Below are positions 11,201 to 23,653 of a stretch of 64,000 bases of DNA, in pieces. The notes below the pieces were generated by a model. The model searched no databases, was not told the origin of the DNA, and worked only from the letters and a program-made list of their open reading frames with translations. The position numbers were made by a program, and so were the translations under genes. Numbering within the stretch: position 1 is the first letter of the stretch; every line of letters begins with the position of its first letter. Source of the DNA: Cryptomeria japonica (Eukaryota > Streptophyta > Pinopsida > Cupressales > Cupressaceae); the NCBI RefSeq assembly GCF_030272615.1, contig NC_081413.1, positions 562,782,510-562,846,509 of the forward strand, read 5' to 3'.

Positions 11201-12780
11201 TGAGTGGCAAGACTAAACCAAACTTATAATTGCAAAACCTAAGGGCCAAACCTAGTGTCTCGGGGGCTCATCATAGATGGCCTTGCCTATGTGAAGGCGC
11301 GGAGACTTCGTAGTTCTTGAAACTATTTAAATCCCATCTAACATGATGATATATAAAGGAGTGGGTATGCAACCCTTTCTAGGGTCCCTCTACCCCAGAC
11401 ATTTTTCTCGTCAGTTGCCACCCACTTAGATGAAACAATGACGATGACCTAGCTAAAACAAAAGGTCCATCTATAACCCATAAACCAATTTTGATTGTAA
11501 AATAGTGATAAAAGTAAAACCAATCTATATGCTTCATCAATGGATTATCTTGATCACACTTATGTGATCTCCCAAGAGTTATAAACACAATTTTATTCTT
11601 ACAGCTCTCATGATAAGAATGACTCTTAAATCATACAATTTTCAAGTGATATAAAGTATATGATTATGCTCATATCTATAAAACATGATCATTAACCAAT
11701 ACTAGTTACCCCCTAATGAATACCCCACTCAATTTGCATCATGGCATCATATAATAATGTTGATAATCAAAACAAGATCACTATAATATACCTAAATTTG
11801 ACATCATTTCAATCATCTAGTAGGAAGAAATGGTCCTAAAATGATAATGATAAATTAACATATGGCATAACGAATCTGCTACTTAGGAACCTCAAGAAGA
11901 ATGAGAATTATTAAGGATCTCAAACATGGAATAAAAGCTTATTATAATAAAGACAAAGAAGGATAACGTGTCACAATTTAATAAGAATTAATTGCTATGA
12001 CTTTAAATATTAGTCCAATCGAATGTGAACTATTGTGTACTTAGCTTTCTTGCTCAAAATACAAAATAAACATTGTTTGAGATCATATTAAATGTCATTT
12101 AAATTCTCAGTAGATAATAGAATTTTAACCAGAAGTATGGAAGGTTCTATAGCAATAGTGCCACTAATTGTCATAGCATCTTAACTAACAACACATGGAG
12201 GGTGCTTAAGCAACAGTGTCTATGATCAAGGATATTTAATGATTTCTAGAATTGCTCGTCAAGCAGCACTAACCAATGTCAAGATATATGGCAGTGTGAT
12301 ATGATTCTCAATTCTTAGAGCCCATTATATATTTTTCAGACAACTAGGGAATTAATTAGTTTCACCCACACATTTAGTCTAACTCCACACTACATAATTT
12401 GTTTTCCGGCCATGACCATTTCAAACATTCTTCCAGTCATGTCCAACTGGTAATACACAATATTTTAGTCCCATTTTGTTGATAAATTATGGGCCAAGAC
12501 CCATATGATCCAATGTTGTAATAAACACACTTTCCATTAATAACCAGAATAGGTACTAATAAATCAATTTTCTTAAAAGCTTAGTTTTTTTAATTATACA
12601 TGAGTAGCTTGTGATGTTGACAAAGAATAAGGTTTTCCCGACAAAGCCTACCTCATAAATTTGAAGGGGTCATCTGATGATGGCTCCAAAGTCCTCTTTT
12701 GTTTGAAATCTTTGAATATGGACCTGAATGCTACACCAACACAAGGCGACACTCTCAACGTACCCACCCCTAAAACTCAT
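11201..12780. other. No gene seen
   Basis: AT-rich sequence downstream of the gag ghost. A short piece near 11340-11400 might be decayed gag-protease linker, but no catalytic or zinc-binding motif is readable. The rest shows no coding or structural signal I can support. Confidence 0.5.
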
Positions 12781-12781
12781 A

Positions 12782-13010
12782 GTTGTTGTCACCTCATGAA
12801 ATGTTATGATTGCAAGATAAGAATAGGATGGGTTTGATAAAAAGGCTTTAGAATCTTTCAAGAAAATATGATTGGCAGGTATAAAACCAGAATCAACAAC
12901 CCTTTCCAGCACCATTCCTATGTCCTGGTAGACATGTATGCAAAACGTGGAAGCATAGGCAGGGCAATGTGATCTGTTAAGCTGATGCCCTTGGAGGAAA
13001 GTCCTCTCCT
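12782..13010 (+). pseudogene. Pentatricopeptide-repeat (PPR) gene fragment
   Basis: From 12782 one frame reads VVVTS-stop-NVMIAR, then DGFDKKALESFKKI-stop-LAGIKPESTTLS. This is the tail of one PPR motif (VVSWN.MI) followed by the next (ALE.F..M...G.KP...T). After a frame change, 12922-12960 reads VLVDMYAKRGSIGRAM, the classic LVDMYAKCGS...A block of PLS-type plant PPR proteins. PPR proteins bind organelle RNA. Only about one and a half repeats survive, with four stops and at least one shift or internal deletion. It is therefore a dead fragment rather than an exon of a live gene. Confidence 0.7.
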
Positions 13011-16000
13011 GCAATTCACTATCAGCCATTAATCTCCTTCCCCTACACTTCTCTATTTGTATCCCCTCAAATTAAGAAGACCATACTGAGTTATATGGCG
13101 CCCATCCCCTGCATGCTCATTATCAGTCTCCTTAGTCCTTAGCCTAAAAAACTCCCCCTATCCCAATCACGGGACTCCATGCCTCATAAATTCCTTATGT
13201 CTGCCCAGTGGAATTGAGGAAATTGATTTCCTTAAATGCCTATTTATTTCCTTCTCTCTTATTTGTCCATCTCTCTTACATTAACCTCATTTGAAACTTA
13301 TCTACTCCATGGTGTGTCAACATCACAAGCTATGCATAGCAAGGATTTAGTCTTTACTTAATTTGACAAGACCATCACCTTTGTAGGCATTGGACTGTAA
13401 TAAATTTATGGCATACCTAAGACCATGAACAATTGAAATGTAATGGCACATTGGTGTGCTTCACCCTTGTACCTGATAAGGTGTAATGTTTACCCAATCG
13501 TGAAGTCTTGACTTGAGAAGAGTCATAGCTCTATGCCCCATCATTAAATTTGACCAACTCTACATCTTCATCATCTTTAAATATTTACTCTACCTCATTT
13601 TTCTTTTATATATATATATATATATAGTATTCTTATTTTGTCATATCTTATATATCCCTAAAAATATGAGTTATAATAATATAACTTATACTATATAATC
13701 ATTTATAAATTATAATATTGAAACAATTAGTTGAGTGCACAATCAAGGTCATATATCGTGTTATACTTGATAGATCACTACATGATCATTCTATTAATTT
13801 GTTCATAATTTTTTTCATGCCCTCCTAATAATATACTCACTAATTAATAATTATCTAGTGAGGACTTATAGGCTATAACGCCTACCTAGTTTTGATGCCA
13901 AGCCTTTTATAGTAAGAAGAGATTATCACATAACTTTGCCACATGAGTTAGATGTTTATGGTTATCTAACTTTAAACTACTCTATTTATTTAATTTATAG
14001 ATAATGTAATATAATTATAACTCTAATGTCCCAATCTACTTGTATATATTTTCACAAAACAATGAACAACCCAACCATATCTATTAATAAGATTTACCCA
14101 TAAAATGCATGCAAAACATATCATCATTGATAGGATAACTGACTTGCATTTAGTAAGAGACCTCAATGAGTGGAGTTTCATGCTGCAAAGAGTACTTGCA
14201 ATAAAGATACTGAAATCAAAGAGACATTATGCATTCAAAAATCCACAAGGAAGATCTAATATTTATGAATGAAATTGCAAATCAATCTAGGTTACATGTT
14301 TGATATCTTACTTATATCATGGAAACATAAAATGTATATATGCACTCAGCATACCTCTTTTCTTATTTATTTGAGAATGTTGCTAGGAATTAATAGGTGA
14401 ATGATACATTGATCTACACATGAATCACTTGTACTTTCCTGATACTTTCATCCCTTGGTCAAGGTTGTGTACCCCCTAACACTTGAAGATTGTTTCCACC
14501 CTCTTGATTACTTGAAGTCCATGGTCAAATCACACTAAATCACAATAGTTAGTAGAAAATAGTGACCATAGCCAAAGAAGCCCAAATTTACTCATACTCA
14601 ACATAATAAGAAATAACTAAAACATCTGGACCATTATTCATAACATAACCTCTTTTCACATCATGGAAGGTCAAAATTACAAGGATCCCGCTTCTTCAAA
14701 GGAGCCATTGTTTAGAACCACGAAACAATCAACATGAGTAGAAGTTATTAGGCTCATACAATTTTAGGACATATAAAGAGTCACCTTAAAAAACCCACAC
14801 TACTTGCAAAAGATCAAAAGCTTTCCTAGAACAAAAGTACAATATAACATAAGGATGGCGATAGACTATCAAATAGAAGAATGATCTCCTTATCCTTAAC
14901 TACTCCCAAAATATTAATTATCATATAGAAAATATATATTAAAAAACATTTAACATCTAAAATATAATGTTGTTATTCGTTTCCTCTGTCAATTTTTTTC
15001 CATCAAATCTTTTATCTAATACTCTTTTAAAAATAGTGAACCTTACTAACATTAGAAATGAGGTGGATGTTGATTTTAAATTTTAAAATAAAAAGTGATT
15101 AGTATGATCAATGATGCTAAGGTTCTATTCATATTGTGTAACAAGGCACAATAGGCTAGGGATAGGAAAGATTGACTTGCTACTCTTCAATTTCATATGG
15201 TACTTTAATATATATTGTGGACTTTTTTAGACCATACATCTTAATATATATTGTATTAAATGTCTCTCTATGGGACTACGTGCCCACCATCCATCCTCTC
15301 TTTTATACATGAAAATACATTTCTTTTCATTGACCAAAGGTGGACAAAAATATTTCACCGAAAGGATATCTTAATTGATTCTTGTTGAATCTGAAGTGAG
15401 AAAAAAAATTGTTGAAATATAATCTTCACAATTCAGTCATAATGAGTGCAAACAATCCAGTGAGGAGGGCAACGCTGAATAGTGTGATGAGGATCAGACC
15501 CATCCAATCTAGGAGGCATAATATGAGACTCTTTCCGAACCAATGCTAAGGGCTATTATGATTTAAAGCTTCTCTTAAATCCTCACATTTTGTTGTCACA
15601 TAAGAGAAATGTGAAACAGAAATGGGCAGAGTAGATTCAAAGTATTAGAATGAGGTTGATATATATATATGGATGGTATTATTTGAAAGGATATATGAAG
15701 GCCATGGTAGAAGAGAATATTTACTTCACACTAAGTGAAGTTATGAAGGTAGTTGCCATGGATGTAAAGTAGAGAGTGAAAAGGAGTCTTTAGATTCATG
15801 AAGAACATTAAGGAGAAAAGGTTAGTTATATCAAGGAAAAATAAATAAAAAGGGAAGTGATAAAGAAGGGAGGAAGAAAATAGGGAAGAAGGTGAGGAAA
15901 TAAAGAGAGAGATATAATTTATTTTGGTATGTAGCCTCTAATACTCTCTTTCTTGTTGATTGATTTTGCAATATTCTGAGAAGACTGCAAGGCATAAAGT

Positions 16001-16639
16001 AATGCTCATAAGGTATGAAGGAGCTATGTAAAGCACAAACCATACATATGAATACATGCAAGGCATGAATCATACATGTAAACCATGAAGTAATACATAA
16101 ATACACATAAGGTACAAGAGTATATGAGAAAGGTTCTCATGGAGTGGACATGCTAAAGACACATTGATCATGAAGCATACAAGAGAGAGATATTCATGGA
16201 ATAGACATCTGAAAACATCTCATTCATGAAGTAACAAAATGCTAAAGAAAATGTCAAGTAATAAAAAAACATACAAGGATGAGGCATATTCATAAATTTT
16301 GTAGTCCCGCCATGGATATCAACACTAAAAGCAACTCATATTGTTAGTGTACATATAAGACAATATGGGAGTTCATTATACCTAGCAACTTGTGGTGTTG
16401 TTGTTCGTGTTGGCTCTGTTGGACCCTGCAATTAAGATTCAATATACATTATTCAATAAGATTAACTGTGCAACATAATGAAATATTGAAAAGTGTGTTA
16501 TCTTATTGAGCTTCTCTTGGTTTTGAGAAAAGTTTATTATTCTCTACTTAACAGGGCCAACCACGTGAAGGTGGAAGCTCATTTGGCCTCTCCACCCTCC
16601 CCCCCTAAAATCACTCTAAATTCCACGTTAACATCTAAC
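13011..16639. other. No gene seen; AT-rich sequence with short repeats
   Basis: No recognisable coding region. There is a 20-bp TA run at 13607-13626. Around 15980-16130 and 16190-16260 degenerate CATGAA/CATACATG-type repeats occur. Short ORFs here have low-complexity composition and no known motif. Confidence 0.5.
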
Positions 16640-16835
16640 ATTCATTCTTTCTTTCTTTTTACCATTAATAAAATATAACATTCATTCGTTAATATCACAT
16701 AACATTTATTAACAGATAACATTGATTAAAATTAATTAACACACAACATTCATCAATATTAATTAACACATATAATTCATAACCATTCATTAGCACATAA
16801 TTACAGTCATTAACACATAAAAATCAGTCATTATC
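16640..16835. repeat. Degenerate short tandem repeat (TTCATTAACACATAACA type)
   Basis: A unit of about 20-25 bases, roughly CATTAACACATAACATT, recurs with much variation some seven times, for example near 16677, 16716, 16740, 16768, 16788 and 16806. It lies just downstream of the 3' end of the transposase-like gene on the minus strand. Confidence 0.55.
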
Positions 16836-16859
16836 AAATAAGGTAGATTACAACCATTT

Positions 16860-18541
16860 GTTTTTTGTTTTTTCTTTGAAGCTATGAAAAGACTAAGTGG
16901 AACATTGTTTTCTTCATCATTTCCCCCCTCTTCAATTGTTTTTCCCTCTGCTTGTGATCTTGGTGTATGCCTAGTCCTATACTGTGGATGAGGACACTAA
17001 AGCGAAGGGGGGTCCTCTACAATAACAAAGAAATGGGTTAAATTCAAAATATTTTTTATTATTGTTACAAGTATTTCATTAATTTAGAGAACATAACTGT
17101 TGTGCTCTTTACCTGATGGGACCACATCATTTTGTCTAGCCTCAACCTCAACATGCTGAACACCCTCTAGATCCTCAGGAGTTGAAATACTAAAGGTTAC
17201 ATTAATGTTGAACACCAATTGCAATTAAATTTGTTTAAAGGAATAATAGTGGTCCTCTTTACCTGATTGGGGAACATCATCTTTCTCATGTTGTGTACCC
17301 GGATCATGCTCCACTTGGTCACCACCGATGACATGCTCTAAAATATTAACAAAAAAGGTTACATTAATTACTACTCTAATTAAAAATAAAGATGTTTAAT
17401 TGTATTAATAATTACATAAATAAATTTGAATAGTAAATGAATACCTCCACTAATAGGATGCACATCCGGACCTTCATGTGCAGGTGGTGTTTCACGTTTA
17501 GCAGGCTGCATTCCAATGCCATGCACATTGTTATCATTGCTTTCTTATTTAAAAAAAATATAGTCACTTTATGTTGGAACTCAACATAAATTAGATTATT
17601 GTAGGTAAAGTATTCAATTTGAAACAATTTTCATTTAGCTTATTTACCTTTGTGATGGTTGCACCAAAATCTTGTGTTTTCCCACTCAATTCTCGTAGTC
17701 GATCAACCACGACTGTATAGCCTTGCTCATAGGCAATTCTCTTGTCATCTTCTGTGGGTGCTCTATTGAATTTAAGGGCCTGCATTTTTTCTTGGTATCG
17801 TGAATTTTGATTGCATGGTTTGATCAAAAACAAAATCATTTGCAATTTATAAATATTTTGATGTGATATTTCATTTACAGATACTTACAATTCATGTGGC
17901 AAGTTTCATATAACCACCAAAACCAAGTTTGTGTTTCTCGTTCTTTTCTTGTCTTGCCTTGGTTGCCTTTGACGTGTCACTCAGTCTATGAAAAGTTTGA
18001 AATATGTTAGATTATATAAATATAAAGAATAATTAATAGTACATAATTACATTCTTAATAGTATCCCATACCTTCTTTTGGCATCTGGTGGTGTATTTCC
18101 TTTTATCCTTTCAATTCTCTCCTTGGCATCCAAAATCAAGTCCTTCCACTCCCTTTCTGGAATCATGGGGGGATGCTCGTACTTTATGTTCTTCTCTAAA
18201 TGGGTCTTGTATTGGTCCCTCACATACTTTAGATATGTGCCAGCATTTTCAAGGAGCTTGGTTTTGTCAAAGGTGTCATTTCCAAACTACTCAACCATAC
18301 AGTTTGTCAATTCATCTTTTAACCTTTTTTCTTGGCCATTCCACCTTTTAAAGCAAAAACAATCATGTTAGATTCAGAAATGAACTATAAATTATTTAAC
18401 ATTGCAAACTTCTATATTGGAGTTTGGCGTTCCTTAGCATGTTATTTTTCTTGAAAAATATTTTGAATTTGTTATAGGGGTAGGGGTCAATCCTCTTCAA
18501 TCTCCCTTTGGTTTCATCTTGTTTCGTTCTGTATTGCAAAA
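16860..18541 (-). pseudogene. Multi-exon plant transposase-like gene (Ptta/En-Spm type), broken
   Basis: Several minus-strand exons can be followed by splice signals. The best exons are 18344..18072 (KRWNGQEKRLKDELT ... LENAGTYLKYVRDQ ... EREWKDLILDAKERIE) and 17985..17889 (DTSKATKARQEKNEKHKLG then GGYMKLAT). They join in frame through AGAAG|GTATGG and CATAG|A. A further exon ending at 17648 reads NRAPTEDDKRIAYEQGYT and ends AAAG|GTAAAT. Small later exons end in GTAA/GTAT donors near 17445, 17265 and 17117. The ARQEK...HK.GSGGY pattern is typical of plant Ptta/En-Spm (PF03004-like) transposase proteins. In-frame stops at VE-stop-FGN and LAT-stop show it is dead. Family confidence is moderate; terminal repeats were not located. 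Confidence 0.55.
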
Positions 18542-18544
18542 GTT

Positions 18545-20265
18545 ATAGCCAAATTGGTGAAAATTGTCAAAAACCTAGTCTAGGGTAACCCGAGGCAAAC
18601 TAAAATGCATTAGGGGCCATTTCCATGTTTATAAATCCATTGCAAGGTATGAGATGACCCATAAAATCATCAGTTTTTTTCTTAATCATTGCAAGGTCTC
18701 ATGAGAATTTTTGCACGTGCAAATATGTGGAAGGTGTTGATTTTTGTGTCTTAATCTGAGAACATAGTGTATGTATGGAGTTTGGATGGTGTAATTGACT
18801 CAAGGGTCCTTGAATAGTTTTTTTAAGGGATTGGGAAATTTGTGAGGGAGTTATAAACATAATCCAATTGTTTGGTGACCAGAAAAGTACATCAATCCGT
18901 GAGGGTGTATGGCTGTCCTAAACCTTGCATTGACTATCACAATTTGACAGTGAGTTGAGTTAGTCCATTAGCGAGATTGGGAATGAGTTTGGTATTGAGT
19001 TTGGTGCTGGTAGAAGGTTTAAGGAGGTACACTATCATCATAATTAATTTTAGAGAGTGTTGTGAAGAATAATGGCCATGAAAGGAGTGACTGTCCTAAG
19101 TCTCTGAGACAGACAAAATGTGAGTGTTGCAGGAGTGAATCTTCCTTTGACCTTTGGGTGGTTGGGAGGGAAAAGGCCCATGGTGGTATATTTTGAGTGG
19201 TCCTTGTAAGAGTGTCTGAAAGTACATTGTTTTTTGGATATCTAATAAATTTTGTGAGTTGAGTACTAGGGGGGATTAGAAGACCTAATTGAAGGAGGAT
19301 TTGTGTGAACAAGGGTTGAGGGTGTTGGTGGTGATTGAATGTTGGAGAGTTGGATTGTGACTTAGACATGTTTATTTGTCCTATTTGAGTGTGATTCAAT
19401 GGTTGGGTGAGGGTTGGAGTATGGGTGTATTTTGGGGTATTGAATCCTTTTGAGTAACTTGTGGCCTTGTGAGGGGTCTTGTGAGTCAGTGAAGGGTTGA
19501 CACCTAATTGAATAGGTGAGTTGGGAGAAATATCTCCCTAGTTGGTTGAGTTTATTGGATTTTCTGCATCACCATTCCTTTTAGCTATCAATCCATTCAA
19601 AATTCCACCTAAATATTCAATCTTGTCAAAGTTCAAAATAAATTTCTTTGTTGTCCTTACCATCTTGCATCAACTTTCATATCACTAGGTAGTCTTTTGC
19701 TTAGAACTATCATCTTTCATGGTAGGATACCATCTCAATCCCTTGAGTTAATTTAGCTTACCTTTAGAATTTATCATTTCCTAGGAAGCCATACCTCCCA
19801 AGGTAACAATGATACAAGATAACAAAGTGTTGATGCGGCCTGTTTGTTCAAGGGGAAAATATCACTAATCAAGTTGAAATATCGATTTCTCAATTTGCCT
19901 ACTCTAAAAGGTTAAAATAAATTGCAAAAGATAGAACAAGGATATGAGAAAATGAATCATCGGTATTACCTAAACCCACATTATCAACAAAATCTAGAAA
20001 TAACCTTGTATGTAAATAATTTATCATGCCAAAATTGCCAATTCTAACATGAAAATGAGACCAAGGAAAGCTCTAGAACAACTACTACTATTCATTTACA
20101 TGTTCATTATTAACCTCAATCACCACGAAAGATGCAAAAATTGATTATAATAAAGAAGTTGTTTCATAAATGTAAATATTAATTCAGAGATATGGGTTTG
20201 ACTAGAGCCATAATGCGGGAAACATATAGAATCCCTTATGCATTCTCTACTTAAACTACATAGAA
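18545..20265. other. No gene seen; possible LTR or untranslated element sequence
   Basis: The segment 18600-19560 is unusually G/T-rich on the plus strand, with repeated GAGTTTGG, TTGGTGTTG and GTGAGTTG words. The segment 19560-20265 is AT-rich. Neither holds a supportable reading frame. A T/G-rich stretch like this could be LTR sequence of the gypsy element to the right, but no matching second LTR was seen. Confidence 0.35.
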
Positions 20266-20269
20266 AAAT

Positions 20270-22068
20270 GAAGAGATATGGGTCTATGCACTCCTGAAAA
20301 TCATAATCATCATGCCATGATCATCAAAATACTTAGTCACCTTATAGATACAATCAACCATAGTCTAATGTGCATCAAGCCAATCCATGTCAAATACTAT
20401 GTTGTAAGATCCCAAAGGTGTAATTCAAAGATTCACTAATACATGGTGATGCCCCTAAAAGCCAATTGGAAAACCCTAACCACTAAATCTACAACCACCT
20501 TGTGATCCCTTGAGAATAAATCAACCTTCCACCTATTATCCTATCTAGATGGCCACTAGCTTGCAACACTCCATTATAGAAGGCAAAATAAAAGAATAAG
20601 ATGCCCTAAAATCAAATGTTACACTAACTCATTCACTATTAATCATACGTACAACCTCGATGATCATGGACACTAATAGTCAATTTGCTAGTTCTCAATC
20701 ATTGCAAAAACTCTATGGGATTTACCCACATATCAACTATCTACTTTGACATCGTAGGATGGTGTCCACCTACTCTAAAACCTTTTGGGAACTCTTTGTT
20801 TGATACTAACATATACATAACATGTTCCTCTCATATAACCCTATGTTGTCTAGGCCCCACCATAATTAGAAGATCCTAACTACTAAAAACACTAGATTCT
20901 CCCCTAAAAGGTTGTTGAGTCATAGAAGGCCTAGCTTGATAGCCCTATATTCTCTCATACCTAAAATATCCTTGTGCTGATGATGGTCACATGTGACTAC
21001 CCTATGGCCCATACTATGATCTAGACCTTTGTCCCTAATATTGATACTATTGGGTTTTACTTTGAAATCCTATAGTAAGTATAAATTCTCCTTTGAAGGA
21101 TGGGGAGACCTATGGACACTTTATTCCCTTGATCAAGGTTACAAAGTTCCCTCATGCCTCTTGTGTCCTCCCATGTACCTCCTTTTCCATAAGATACTTT
21201 TCCATAGAAACCCTAAAGTCATTAGGATTGGCCATGTGTAGGAAAACTGAAATTTTGGGCTTTCCACCCCTAATGAAATAATTGAAAAGTAACTTGTCTT
21301 GAATATAATCTACAAACTAGAAGAACTCCAAAAACTAACTCTCATGTTGAGCCACTACGAAACCTCATTATGTAAATTGTGAAACTCATCTATGCATCTC
21401 TATCAAAAATATTTGGAAATAGAACAGACTTTGAAGCACTTCAAAATGGTATCCCATGAGAGGGTTTCCAATGTGAGTTGGTACATTTTATCCTCCCAGT
21501 ACCACAAGGTGGAAGCAAGTCCTCTCAAAAATTGCATTGCAAATTATGCCTTTAGGTTGCTCACATATAGATGCAACCCAAAGCATAAGTCCAAGCTAAG
21601 TAACCAATACTTAGCCTCAACCCCATTTGTGGGTCTTAAAAATGTAGAGGATTAGAGATGAAGCAACTCTCGAATATGATCTTTTGGCTCATGATATGTG
21701 CTTGCTATAGTCTATACCTCTTGCATTTATGCATGATGAGGCTAGGTAATGTGTATTGATCAATCTTTTGTCTCCTCTATGTGTATTTCCCAAATTCAAG
21801 GTGAACTCCTAACAAGCTCCCAAGATACAAGTATATTATCCACTACTATACGTGGATCCTCATGAGGTGCCTCTATTGTGGATGAAAACCTATCCTGTAT
21901 CACACCTATCAAATTCTATAAGGCTTGTAAGATTTGAGGTCCATACTCAGGCTACTCATCTTGGTGAAAACTCTCAAAGTGATATGACTCTTCTTGTCCC
22001 TCATGTGAATGTGCTCCTCTTGAAGCACTAGGGGATGGATGATCCATCCTCATTGTGTGTGGCATCAT
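20270..22068 (-). pseudogene. Gypsy gag-protease ghost
   Basis: Read on the minus strand from a Met at 22068, the first residues MRMDHPSPSASRGAHSH start a gag. Further on, GVEAKYWLLSLDLCFGLH and FLRGLASTLWYWEDK match the gypsy gag core (A..WL......F, L.G.A..WW). From about 20660 downwards comes protease: VTFDFRASYSFILPS (for VTFDTGATHSFIS), GFPIGF-stop-GHHHVLVNL and DMDWLDAH (for GMDWLDAH), ending in the linker VDCIYKVTKYF. The protease catalytic DTG is lost (DFR). There are many stops. RT and integrase are not present downstream, so the copy is truncated as well as decayed. Confidence 0.7.
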
Positions 22069-22135
22069 ATAATCCCAAAATAAGTTTAATTAAGTGCATG
22101 TTAAATTCAACCCAAATTTTCTAGTGTATCAAACC

Positions 22136-22153
22136 AATCTTTGATACTAATAT
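22136..22153 (-). other. Possible primer-binding site of the gypsy ghost
   Basis: On the minus strand ATATTAGTATCAAAGATTGG lies about 70 bases upstream of the gag start and resembles TTGGTATCAGAGC, the initiator-tRNA-Met site of many plant LTR elements. It differs by several transitions, in keeping with the age of the copy. Confidence 0.4.
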
Positions 22154-22154
22154 C

Positions 22155-23280
22155 ATGCTCTCATTTGGACACAACACAAACCTTAGAAAAAAATTGGAAA
22201 GCATGCTAAATGTCTCTAATGTCTACTCACATATGAACAACATCAGACCCACCATGTGCACCTAAGGGTGGCACATAGGAATCACCACATTAGGAATGTT
22301 GCCTAGAAGGTGGCGAGAGGAAAAAAATGAAGTGAATGTGGAGATTATAGTGTGCTTACTTTAAGATGATGACTAACCTATTTGGGCATGGTATTTGGAA
22401 AACACAAACACCTTAAGAGAATGACTGACTAGTCGATCCTAGATTTTCTCACATGGAGGATTATGGCTCTAGTCGAGCCCAACTATATGGATTGTGGGAG
22501 AGTAGTCTAATTAGAGGATTATCTCACTCAACTATTTAGAGGAGATTAGGGGGCTAGAGGATGAGATCAAGATTGAGTTCCAACCAAGATTGACGGACCC
22601 CACTACCCATATATTCCTTAGGATGGGAGCTCCATAATTTGATGGACGATGGGCCCCTACAATTCTATGGGCAACTAGAGGATATAAACTCTATTGAGTT
22701 CCAACTCCAATGCAAGGGGACTAATGCAACTATCCATCCATATGTCATTAAATTGGCCAAATGATGAATCAAAGAACAAATAGTTAGACTTGGAGTGCAC
22801 CCTCAAGGGAGTGGGAGGCAGAACTTGAAGTCCCCTTATTGTAGAGAGCCTTACCTAGTTCCAGGCATAGATTTCTTGAAGCAGCCCTCAACTAATCAAG
22901 GAGTTATAACCATTGAGAATACAATATTGAATCTGGGAAGGAAGGTTCGCAAGGTCTAATTGGCCCCTTCCATAGATCGTCATTTCTCGGACCCCTACAA
23001 TTCTATGGGTGGAATTCCCCTTCAATAGATTGTAGTTTCTTCCACAATCGGTCAATATCCCACAAGAATGCAGGCATAGCTAGCAAATATAAAAGCAAAA
23101 GTTGTAGAATCTCTTGAAAGGAATCTCTTGAATGGTGTAATTTTTTGCATGATGAAATCAAGGTGAAGAATCTAGACCTCTTGCACGTGATTGCAATGCA
23201 ACACAAGTCGGGGGTTGAAGTCTACACGAACGCATGCGTGGGATCGCAATGCACAAATGACTTGCCCTCTTTCTTTTTTT
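22155..23280 (-). mobile_element. Presumed 5' LTR side of the gypsy ghost
   Basis: Non-coding sequence upstream of the possible primer site and gag. It holds several repeats of related words (CCCCTACAATTCTATGGG at 22649 and 22990; ATTGAGTTCCAAC at 22572 and 22693). No second LTR was found for comparison, so limits are approximate. Confidence 0.4.
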
Positions 23281-23299
23281 TTAAGTAATTCCCATTGTT

Positions 23300-23475
23300 G
23301 TTAGAATTCCGACAAACGCGGGCACTTTTAAAAACAAAAAAATTCATTACTAATGCCTTCTCTGTCAAAACCAAATATCAAATTACCGTTAGAATTCCAA
23401 TGAATTTGGGCATTTTTTCAAAAAAAAATCAAATTTGGTCACAATATACCTTCTCCGTCAGAAACCTCCATCAAA
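23300..23475. repeat. Two tandem units of about 85-90 bp
   Basis: TTAGAATTCCGACAAACGCG (from about 23300) and TTAGAATTCCAATGAATTTG (from about 23390) open two imperfect units. Each goes on with GGGCA, an A-rich run, a (C/T)AATGCCTTCTC or TATACCTTCTC block and (T/C)GTCA(A/G)AA. The GAATTCCGAC-type core resembles the repeats at 10082-10490, and both places lie beside the shared string GACTACTTCTCAGACACTTTACT (variant at 10064). Confidence 0.6.
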
Positions 23476-23584
23476 AATATAAACCAAATGTATTAGGGAC
23501 TCTACCTTGAAAGGGTTTGGTAATTAGTCAACTCTAACTAAGTACCTTGACTACTTCTCAGACACTTTACTTTACCTTGACATA

Positions 23585-23653
23585 CTATGAGAGATTGATC
23601 ATTCCCACTAAACTTCTCTTAGCATTTCCATATGTGTTGATTATGATGCATTG
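23585..23653 (-). pseudogene. Gypsy protease, downstream part (host of the 7.5-kb insertion)
   Basis: Minus-strand translation gives INTYGNAKRSLVGMINLS, the block that follows the DTG region in plant gypsy proteases (V.AYDG..R.V.G.I.L). It ends at a TAG. The first part of the same gene lies at 31185..31400, on the other side of the inserted element, and the frame is kept across one copy of the CATTG target site. Confidence 0.65.

Noticed and set aside
15831-16106. 91-codon minus-strand frame with repeated Cys/Met/Ile words
   Set aside because: Translation of degenerate CATGAA/CATACATG repeats; no protein signal.
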